64,000 nucleotides of DNA from VAZQ01 sp045811525 (GTDB lineage: Bacteria; Pseudomonadota; Alphaproteobacteria; Rhizobiales; Xanthobacteraceae), in contig JBJMTV010000038.1 of the NCBI GenBank assembly GCA_045811525.1, positions 9,370-73,369 of the forward strand, read 5' to 3'. The notes below the pieces were generated by a model that did no database searches, had not been told where the DNA came from, and saw only the letters and a list, made by a program, of their open reading frames with translations. Positions 58,081-64,000 of the stretch are shown piece after piece (the stretch's first letter is position 1; every line of letters starts with the position of its first letter). A program made the position numbers and the translations under genes.

Positions 58081-59034
58081 TCAGGGGAGCGACCGGCCAA
58101 TCGCGAGGAATTTCTCCCGCCGCTGTCGCCGGATGGTTTCTTGGTCGAGCCCGTCCATATCGGCAAGCGCCCGGGCGATAGCCTCGCCGGCGGCACTGAT
58201 GGCGGCCGGCGCATCCCGGTGGGCGCCGCCCGGCGGCTCTGCCACGATCTGGTCGATCACTCCGAACCGCATCATGTCGAGAGCGGTGATTCTCATGTTG
58301 GTTGCGGCGTCCTGGGCCTTCGCGGTGTCCCGCCAGAGGATCGAGGCGGCTCCCTCCGGCGATATCACACTGTAGATCGCATGCTCGAGCATGAGCACCC
58401 GGTTGGCGGTGGCGATGGCGATGGCGCCGCCCGACCCGCCCTCACCGATGATGATGGCGACGTTGGCTACGCCGAGCCCGAGGCTCACGTCCGTCGAGCG
58501 GGCAATCGCCTCTGCCTGGCCGCGCTCCTCGGCATCGATCCCGGGGTAAGCGCCCGCGGTATCGACGATGGAGAGCACAGGCACGCGGAAGCGGTCGGCC
58601 ATTTCCATCAGCCGTTGCGCCTTGCGGTAGCCCTCCGGGCGGGCCATGCCAAAATTGTGCCGCAGCCGGCTTTCCGTGGAGGAGCCCTTCTCGTGGCCGA
58701 TGACGCAGATGCTCTCGCCGCGGAAACGACCGAAGCCGCCAACGATGGCACTGTCATCGCCGAACTTGCGGTCACCGCTGAGCGCGACAAAATCGGTGAT
58801 GAGCGCCTCAACATAGTCGAGACAATGTGGGCGCTCCGGGTGGCGCGCCACCTGTGTTTTCTGCCAGGGCGTCAGCTCGGCGTATAGATCCTTGAGCGTC
58901 TCCGCAGCTTTGGCCTCCAAGCGAGCAATCTCATCACTGATGGCTGGACTGTCGGGACTTTCGAGGCCGCGCAATTCCTCGATCTTCGCCTCGATCTCGG
59001 CGACGGGCTTTTCGAAATCGAGATAGCTGCGCAT
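58081..59034 (-). CDS. accA: Acetyl-CoA carboxylase carboxyltransferase subunit alpha
   Basis: A 317-residue subunit transferring carboxyl from biotin to acetyl-CoA in fatty-acid synthesis. Start ATG 59034 gives MRSYLDFEKPVAEIEAKIEE, the family start. Core: RPHCLDYVEALITDF, DTAGAYPGIDAEERGQAEAI, GEGGSGGAIAI. Partner accD is elsewhere. An ATG at 59049 is a minor alternative. Confidence 0.96.
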   Translation of the reverse strand: MRSYLDFEKPVAEIEAKIEELRGLESPDSPAISDEIARLEAKAAETLKDLYAELTPWQKTQVARHPERPHCLDYVEALITDFVALSGDRKFGDDSAIVGGFGRFRGESICVIGHEKGSSTESRLRHNFGMARPEGYRKAQRLMEMADRFRVPVLSIVDTAGAYPGIDAEERGQAEAIARSTDVSLGLGVANVAIIIGEGGSGGAIAIATANRVLMLEHAIYSVISPEGAASILWRDTAKAQDAATNMRITALDMMRFGVIDQIVAEPPGGAHRDAPAAISAAGEAIARALADMDGLDQETIRRQRREKFLAIGRSLP

Positions 59035-59150
59035 CGTGCCTGCCAGCATCGGACACCAATTTGCCTCTACATCCGGAGCGTTACATCCGGAGCGTTGCCG
59101 CTGCACCCAAGCCTCGGCGAGCTGCCAGCTCTAGTTCAGTGGCTTGGATA

Positions 59151-59191
59151 CCGAAGCTCGCATTCTGTGCGGCTGCTGTTGCGAGGCTCGG
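59151..59191. repeat. Palindromic repeat element, probable copy 3
   Basis: Arms CCGAAGCTCGCA (59151-59162) and TGCGAGGCTCGG (59180-59191), 10 of 12 complementary. The left arm is identical to the reverse-strand arm of the copy at 47.7 kb; the centre differs. It lies between accA and the TPR gene, followed by a tandem duplication CAGGAATGAT x2 (59192-59211). Confidence 0.45.
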
Positions 59192-59208
59192 CAGGAATGA
59201 TCAGGAAT

Positions 59209-59234
59209 GATGCGGCGTACCGAACCGCCGCATC
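59209..59234 (-). terminator. Hairpin at the end of the TPR gene
   Basis: GATGCGGCG (59209-59217) and CGCCGCATC (59226-59234) form a perfect 9-bp stem with an 8-base loop. It overlaps the stop codon of the reverse-strand TPR gene. No T-run follows. Confidence 0.45.
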
Positions 59235-60084
59235 AATGGCTCTCCGCTATCCCATAACGCGCATACTCTTCCGCGATGTCGGGCTGTAATGTCTTGGCTT
59301 CAGCCATCTCAGATTCGCCGCTGCTGTCCTCATTTTTCAGCTTGGCGAGGCCGCGGCCGTAAAGCGCAAACGGCAGCTTGGAATCGGTCCGCAACACGGC
59401 ATCGAAATCAGACACGGCAGCGTCGAACTGGCTCATCTTCAAGTAGACGAAGCCGCGGCTGTCGAGCGTGGCGGCATTGCTCGGCATCAGCCGCAGCGCC
59501 TCGTTGCAGTCCGCAAGCGCCGGCTTGAGGATGCCAACCACGGCACGTGCCCAGCACCGATTATCAAGAGCCGGTCCGAAGTCGGATTGCAGCTTGAGAG
59601 CCGCGTTGTAATCATCGATGGCCTGGGCATGCTGAGCCTTGGCCAAATAGGCATTGCCGCGGTTGAAGTACGCTTCCACCGTGGGTTTCAGCCTGATCGC
59701 CTGGTCGAAGTCGGCAATGGCGTGGTCATACTCGCCTTTCCGATCATAGGCGACGCCTCGGTTGTTGAACGCGGCGGCGAACTTGCCGTTGAGCTTGATG
59801 GCGTGTCCGTAATCCTGGATCGCCCGGTCGTAATCGCCTTTCAATCGATAGGCGATGGCGCGACTCTGAAAGGCCTCGGCGAGCTTCTCGCCTTTGTCAC
59901 GACCGGCGCGGATCACTGCCGAGCAGCCAGCAATGCGCTGGTCGAGAGTGGTGCCATCCTCGCCCTCGCAGTAATGTCGCTCTTGCGCTGTCTGCGCCAG
60001 TGCGGGCCCGCCAGCAAGAAGAGCAACGAGGAGGATGGCCCGACCGAGAGGCCCTTTAGCAACCACCCGTATCGACAATTGCAT
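59233..60084 (-). CDS. Exported tetratricopeptide-repeat protein
   Basis: A 283-residue protein from ATG 60084 with a signal peptide (AILLVALLAGGPALA, cleavage after ALA). Then about six TPR units (AFQSRAIAYRLKGDYDRA, AFNNRGVAYDRKGEYDHA, AYFNRGNAYLAKAQHAQA, LDSRGFVYLKMSQFDAA). Likely periplasmic. Rhizobial proteins of this type are frequent and of unknown role. Distinct from the TPR proteins at 4880 and 23730. Confidence 0.88.
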   Translation of the reverse strand: MQLSIRVVAKGPLGRAILLVALLAGGPALAQTAQERHYCEGEDGTTLDQRIAGCSAVIRAGRDKGEKLAEAFQSRAIAYRLKGDYDRAIQDYGHAIKLNGKFAAAFNNRGVAYDRKGEYDHAIADFDQAIRLKPTVEAYFNRGNAYLAKAQHAQAIDDYNAALKLQSDFGPALDNRCWARAVVGILKPALADCNEALRLMPSNAATLDSRGFVYLKMSQFDAAVSDFDAVLRTDSKLPFALYGRGLAKLKNEDSSGESEMAEAKTLQPDIAEEYARYGIAESH

Positions 60085-60158
60085 GGCTTTGCGTCTCGCG
60101 TTGGTCCTAGTGTCCCGATCCCCGAAGGCCCTGCCTTTAAACCCAGAGCCCTGCTTTG

Positions 60159-61100
60159 TCATCCGTCGCCGAGCGGATGCAGGTCGCGCACCAAGCTCTT
60201 GAGCCGCTCCTCGAGCACATGGGTATAGATTTGTGTCGTGGAAATGTCGGCATGCCCGAGCAGCGTCTGTACCACGCGCAGGTCCGCTCCGTTGTGCAGC
60301 AGGTGACTCGCAAAAGCATGCCGTAAAACGTGCGGGCTGATCTGCCTTCGAATGCCGGCGGAGGCGGCGAGGGCTTTGAGCTCGCGGGCAAAGTGCTGAC
60401 GCGTCAGGTGTCCTGCCTCTCCGAATGAGGGGAATAGCCACTTGTCGCTCGTCCGCGTGGCCTCTTCCAAGAGGGCAAGATACTCCCGCATCGCGCTTTT
60501 GGCGGCCTCGTTGAGCGGCACCAAGCGGTCTTTGTTACCCTTGCCGCGGATCATCAGCATGCGGGCGTGGCCCTTGGCGGCGGACATGGGCAACGTGACA
60601 AGCTCGGAAACGCGCAGCCCGGTCGCATAGAGGAGCTCGATGAGACAGTTCAGCCGCACAGCTCGCAGGCGCTCCAGCTTGCTCGCGTCGCGCCGCTCCG
60701 CTGCCGCGCGCGCGCAGGCGAGGAGCCGCTCGACATCGGCAGTGCCGAGCACATGCGGCAACGCTCGTGAACGCTTCGGCCCTTCCAGCAGGGCGGCGGG
60801 ATCATCGCTGCGGTGGCCTTCCGCGTACAGAAAACGATAGAGCTGACGAATGGCCGAGATGCGCCGGGCGAGGGAGGAGGCCGCAAAGGCGCGTTGGCTC
60901 AGCGTGCCAAGGTAGAGACGCAGATCATCCGTCGAGGCACCAGCCAAGCTTCGCCCGCGCAGCGCGAGCGCAGCAGACACATCGGCGAGGTCGCGCGCAT
61001 AAGCCGCAAGCGTGTTCTTCGCCGCACCGCGCTCGGCCGCCAGCATGTCGAGAAAAAGCGCGATCAGCGTCTGGTCGGATGTCTTCGCCTTGGTCGTCAC
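60159..61100 (-). CDS. xerD: Tyrosine recombinase XerD
   Basis: A 313-residue recombinase resolving chromosome dimers at dif with XerC. The GTG at 61100 gives a family-like N-terminus (LIALFLDMLAAERGAAKNTL). Catalytic residues: Arg in YATGLRVSELVTLP, the HxxR block SPHVLRHAFASHLL, His in LLGHADISTTQIYTH and Tyr at QIYTH. Its place beside aroK-aroB is the standard alphaproteobacterial location of xerD, so it is not an island integrase. Confidence 0.93.
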   Translation of the reverse strand: MTTKAKTSDQTLIALFLDMLAAERGAAKNTLAAYARDLADVSAALALRGRSLAGASTDDLRLYLGTLSQRAFAASSLARRISAIRQLYRFLYAEGHRSDDPAALLEGPKRSRALPHVLGTADVERLLACARAAAERRDASKLERLRAVRLNCLIELLYATGLRVSELVTLPMSAAKGHARMLMIRGKGNKDRLVPLNEAAKSAMREYLALLEEATRTSDKWLFPSFGEAGHLTRQHFARELKALAASAGIRRQISPHVLRHAFASHLLHNGADLRVVQTLLGHADISTTQIYTHVLEERLKSLVRDLHPLGDG

Positions 61101-61113
61101 GGCCGGACGATGC

Positions 61114-61263
61114 TCAGGGCTGTTTGGCAAACTTGTCGGGAGGGATGGAGACGGTGATCTCCCGCGGCTTCGGATCGAACCAAGTGGCGAGCATGAACAT
61201 GGCCCCATAGGTCAGGCCACCCAGGACGCTCATCAAGGTCAGCAACCGGAACAGGCTTGGCAT
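61114..61263 (-). CDS. Small single-pass membrane protein
   Basis: A 49-residue protein from ATG 61263: one membrane helix (LLTLMSVLGGLTYGAMFMLA), then FDPKPREITVSIPPDKFAK. The KPREITV-PPDKF tail is conserved in Hyphomicrobiales next to xerD and aroK. Its stop is 13 bases before the xerD GTG, so the two share a transcript. Function unknown. Confidence 0.75.
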   Translation of the reverse strand: MPSLFRLLTLMSVLGGLTYGAMFMLATWFDPKPREITVSIPPDKFAKQP

Positions 61264-61442
61264 GCTATCCTCTCCGTCTCCGGGCTCGCATGAAACCATG
61301 GAGAAACTAGGACGCCGGCGCTGACGAACCCTTCACGCTAGCAGTCCGCGGGCGAACACCTTGACGACAAGCCTTCGGGTTGAAACACAACCGGCTCCGG
61401 CGGTCCGCCAATACGCGGTGCCAATCAATCAGGAACTGGGGA

Positions 61443-62054
61443 ATGTCAGGCGGCCCGGCGCAGGAGCTTCCAACTCGCACCGGGCTTGTCGCGGAGCTTG
61501 GGCGCCGCTCGATTGTGCTCGTGGGCATGATGGGCGTGGGCAAGTCGTCGGTCGGCCGCCGGCTCGCGCTCCGGCTGGGCGTGCCTTTCGTGGATGCGGA
61601 TGCCGAAATCGAGAAGGCGGCGCACATGACCATTCCGGACATATTCGCGACCCGCGGCGAGGCCGAGTTCCGCGCCGGCGAGGCGCGCGTGATCGCCCGC
61701 CTCATGGAAAACGGGCCGCAGGTTCTGGCGACCGGGGGCGGAGCATTCATGCATCCGGACACGCGCGCGCTGATCGCGGCCAAGGGCATCGCGGTCTGGC
61801 TCAAGGCCGAGGTCGACGTGCTGCTGCGCAGGATCAGGCGCCGGCATGATCGGCCGTTGCTCAAGACCGACGATCCGGCTGCTACGCTGCGCCAGCTCAC
61901 CGAGCAGCGATCACCCGTCTATGCGTTGGCGGAGCTGACAGTGCAGTCGCGCGAGGTGCCGCATGATAGGATCGTCGACGAGATTGTGACTGCGCTCGCC
62001 GCACGCCTCGGCGTGGACGCCGCGCACCCCGTCCAGGGAGACGAGTTTCCATGA
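61443..62054 (+). CDS. aroK: Shikimate kinase
   Basis: A 203-residue kinase phosphorylating shikimate in aromatic amino acid synthesis. Walker A in LVGMMGVGKSSVGRRLA, shikimate site FVDADAEIEKAAHMTI and RGEAEFRAGEARVI, GTGGGAF-type segment LATGGGAFM, lid RHDRPLL. ATG 61443. Overlaps aroB by ATGA, so the two are translationally coupled. Confidence 0.95.
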   Translation: MSGGPAQELPTRTGLVAELGRRSIVLVGMMGVGKSSVGRRLALRLGVPFVDADAEIEKAAHMTIPDIFATRGEAEFRAGEARVIARLMENGPQVLATGGGAFMHPDTRALIAAKGIAVWLKAEVDVLLRRIRRRHDRPLLKTDDPAATLRQLTEQRSPVYALAELTVQSREVPHDRIVDEIVTALAARLGVDAAHPVQGDEFP

Positions 62055-63184
62055 CTGCGCCGTTGCGTGCCGGTGATTGCATCACCGTTGATGTCGCGCT
62101 CGCCGAGCGCAGCTACGATATCGTTATCGGCCGCGGCCTCTTAGGCAGCCTGGGAGCAAGAATCAGCAGCCTGCGACCGGGCGCCAAGGTCGCAATCGTC
62201 ACCGACGAAACCGTCGCGCAGCATCACCTCTCCCGGACTGTCCTCTCCTTGAGCGATCTCGCAATTGCATCAACCCCGGTCATCGTTCCGCCCGGCGAAA
62301 GCTCGAAGAGCTTTGCCGTCCTCGAGCGTGTATGTGAGGAGCTCATCGCCGCCCGGATGGAACGCGGTGATCTCGTGATCGCGCTGGGTGGCGGTGTGAT
62401 CGGCGACCTTGCCGGCTTTGCGGCCGCCATCGTGCGACGAGGAATGGACTACGTGCAAGTGCCCACGACGCTGCTCGCACAGGTCGACTCGTCCGTCGGC
62501 GGAAAAACCGCCATCGATACGAGCCATGGCAAGAACCTTGTCGGCGCTTTCCATCAGCCCATTCTGGTGCTTGCGGATACGGCGCTGCTCGACACTTTGC
62601 CGGGACGCGATTTTCGCGCCGGCTATGCGGAGGTGGCGAAGTATGGGCTCCTTGGGGACGCCGGATTCTTCAGCTGGCTTGAGGCCAATTGGCGTGACTT
62701 ATTTGCCGGTGGTCCCGCACGCGAGCACGCGATCGCGGTAAGCTGCCGCATGAAGGCCGCGATTGTCAGCCGTGACGAGCGCGATACCGGAGAGCGCGCG
62801 CTTCTCAATCTGGGTCACACGTTCGGGCACGCGTTCGAGGCCGCCGCCGGTTTCTCCGGTCGCTTGCTGCATGGCGAGGCCATCGCTCTCGGTACAGTGC
62901 TCGCTTTCGAGTTCTCCGCCCGGCGGGGGCTCGCCCCGGTTACGGACGCTGAGCGCGTCTCCCGCCATCTCGCCGCCGTCGGTCTGCCGACGCGGGTTGG
63001 CGCGCTTCCCGGCGAGCTACCATCTGCCGATCGGCTGATGCAGTTGATAGGCCAGGATAAGAAAGTCCGCCGCGGGAAGCTGACTTTCATCCTCGCCCGC
63101 GGGATTGGGGCGAGCTTCATTGCGTCTGACGTCGACGGCGCGGAGGTTCGCGCCTTCCTGCAGGAGAAGCTTGCGCAGCCATGA
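62051..63184 (+). CDS. aroB: 3-dehydroquinate synthase
   Basis: A 377-residue NAD- and Zn-dependent enzyme making dehydroquinate from DAHP. Motifs: GGGVIGDLAGFAAAIVRRG, VPTTLLAQVDSSVGGKTAID, HGKNLVGAFHQP, AEVAKYGLLGD, LNLGHTFGHAFEA with zinc His. Length normal. Starts in the aroK stop and ends in the next gene's start (ATGA), forming a tight three-gene operon. Confidence 0.96.
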   Translation: MTAPLRAGDCITVDVALAERSYDIVIGRGLLGSLGARISSLRPGAKVAIVTDETVAQHHLSRTVLSLSDLAIASTPVIVPPGESSKSFAVLERVCEELIAARMERGDLVIALGGGVIGDLAGFAAAIVRRGMDYVQVPTTLLAQVDSSVGGKTAIDTSHGKNLVGAFHQPILVLADTALLDTLPGRDFRAGYAEVAKYGLLGDAGFFSWLEANWRDLFAGGPAREHAIAVSCRMKAAIVSRDERDTGERALLNLGHTFGHAFEAAAGFSGRLLHGEAIALGTVLAFEFSARRGLAPVTDAERVSRHLAAVGLPTRVGALPGELPSADRLMQLIGQDKKVRRGKLTFILARGIGASFIASDVDGAEVRAFLQEKLAQP

Positions 63185-64000
63185 GCCTTTACGACGGGTT
63201 CGCCGTCGCGGTCGTGTTCCTTTGCATCCTGCTCTCGTCCTTCTTTGCAGGCAGCGAGACGGCGCTGACGGCTGCTTCGCGCGCCACCATGCATCGCCTC
63301 GAGAAGCAGGGAGACCGACGCGCGACATTGGTCAACCGCTTGGTGGAGGCACGTGAGAGGCTGATTGGTGCGCTCCTGTTCGGCAACAATGCCGTCAACA
63401 TCGCTGCGTCCTCACTCGCCACCGGTGTGCTCCTCAGCTGGTTTGGCGATGTCGGCGTGGTCTATGCGACACTGGTCATGACTGTGCTGATCGTCGTTTT
63501 TGCCGAGGTTCTGCCGAAGACTGCGGCTTTCAACGATCCCGAGCGAATAGCACTCGCGGTGGCAGGGCCGATCGACTGGACCGTGCGCGTGCTCGCGCCC
63601 GTTTTGGTCGGTATCGAATGGCTGGTGAGGTGGATGCTGCGGCTCATCGGCATGCGCGTGGGGACGAGCGAATCCATCCTCTCGCCGCACGAGGAACTGC
63701 GCGGCGCGCTCGATCTCCTGCACCACGAAGGCGGCGTCGAGCGGCTGGATCGCGACATGTTCAGCGGACTTCTCGACCTGCGTGACCTCACCGTGTCAGA
63801 CGTGATGATCCACCGCACCGAGATGGTCACCGTGTGCGCGGACGATCCGCCGGAGCAGGTGGTGAAGGCCGTGCTCGAGGCCGAGGTCACGCGCGTTCCA
63901 CTTTGGAAGGACAAGCCCGAGAACATCGTGGGTATTCTGCACGCCAAAGACGTGTTGCGCGCGATCCAATCTGTGGGCGGGGTTCTCGCCAAGGTGGACG
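63181..64000 (+). CDS. CNNM/CBS-type membrane protein (HlyC/CorC family), cut by window edge
   Basis: At least 273 residues, open at the right edge. N-terminal CNNM transmembrane domain with LSSFFAGSETALTAASR and LLFGNNAVNIAASSLAT, about three to four helices, followed by the CBS pair starting at VSDVMIHRTEMVTV. Missing is the rest of the second CBS and the CorC_HlyC C-terminal domain. The family is linked to magnesium or cobalt efflux; 'hemolysin' is a legacy name. ATG 63181 overlaps the aroB stop. Confidence 0.92.
   Translation, partial: MSLYDGFAVAVVFLCILLSSFFAGSETALTAASRATMHRLEKQGDRRATLVNRLVEARERLIGALLFGNNAVNIAASSLATGVLLSWFGDVGVVYATLVMTVLIVVFAEVLPKTAAFNDPERIALAVAGPIDWTVRVLAPVLVGIEWLVRWMLRLIGMRVGTSESILSPHEELRGALDLLHHEGGVERLDRDMFSGLLDLRDLTVSDVMIHRTEMVTVCADDPPEQVVKAVLEAEVTRVPLWKDKPENIVGILHAKDVLRAIQSVGGVLAKVD

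Noticed and set aside
60159..61100. Tyrosine recombinase as island integrase
   Set aside because: Its context beside aroK-aroB and its sequence fit the core XerD; it is also over 50 kb from the tRNA site.

Overview
The window looks like chromosomal DNA of a high-GC alphaproteobacterium, most likely a Hyphomicrobiales (Rhizobiales) member near the Bradyrhizobium/Xanthobacteraceae side. This is inferred from gene content and order: an MmcB-type repair protein, DUF4167 and DUF1178 proteins, phaR divergent from phaA/phaB, prmC-prfA-ptsP-lysC/ubiG, xerD next to a small membrane protein and aroK-aroB, and Bradyrhizobium-style small hypotheticals. No rRNA or plasmid/phage replication gene is present, so the species cannot be named.

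Region 1 (1-8932) is accessory DNA ending exactly at the 3' end of a tRNA-Arg(CCG) gene, the classic insertion point of a genomic island. It holds a DDE transposase cut by the left edge, a large stand-alone GHKL ATPase, several small unknown genes, an XRE repressor divergent from a TIR-transmembrane-TPR protein with a perfect 16-bp palindrome between them, and an ArdC-type antirestriction gene whose ribosome binding site lies in a strong hairpin. This is the most defence-like part of the window.

Region 2 (9-20 kb) starts with core metabolism (glutaryl-CoA dehydrogenase, an alpha/beta hydrolase, mtnA) and mmcB, then carries a signalling block: an XRE regulator, a LuxR-type response regulator, a membrane hybrid histidine kinase, an ABC-type periplasmic binding protein and a stand-alone receiver related to the kinase's own receiver. 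Next to it is a monocistronic gene for a 69-residue protein built of two 31-residue repeats, then a frameshifted DUF6065-like gene.

Region 3 (20-36 kb): mutL, a Zur-like regulator, a DMT exporter, a TPR protein with a second DUF6065-like protein, ispG, mtgA, rpmF, a gamma-glutamyltransferase-like gene and the polyhydroxybutyrate genes phaR, phaA and phaB, with a strong terminator between phaA and phaB.

Region 4 (36-64 kb) is dense housekeeping: gloB, DUF4167, prmC-prfA, ptsP, lysC, ubiG, a hydroxyisobutyrate-dehydrogenase-like gene, DUF1178-nitrilase-grxC in one overlapping string, comF, an orphan Flp pilin, mutT, argJ, a lipoprotein PPIase, secA, an L,D-transpeptidase, accA, xerD, aroK-aroB and a CorC/HlyC-type membrane protein cut by the right edge. 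A roughly 50-bp imperfect palindromic element recurs in at least two, probably three, intergenic spaces (33.7, 47.7 and 59.2 kb). Many long reverse-strand frames across this GC-rich DNA are shadows and were left out.
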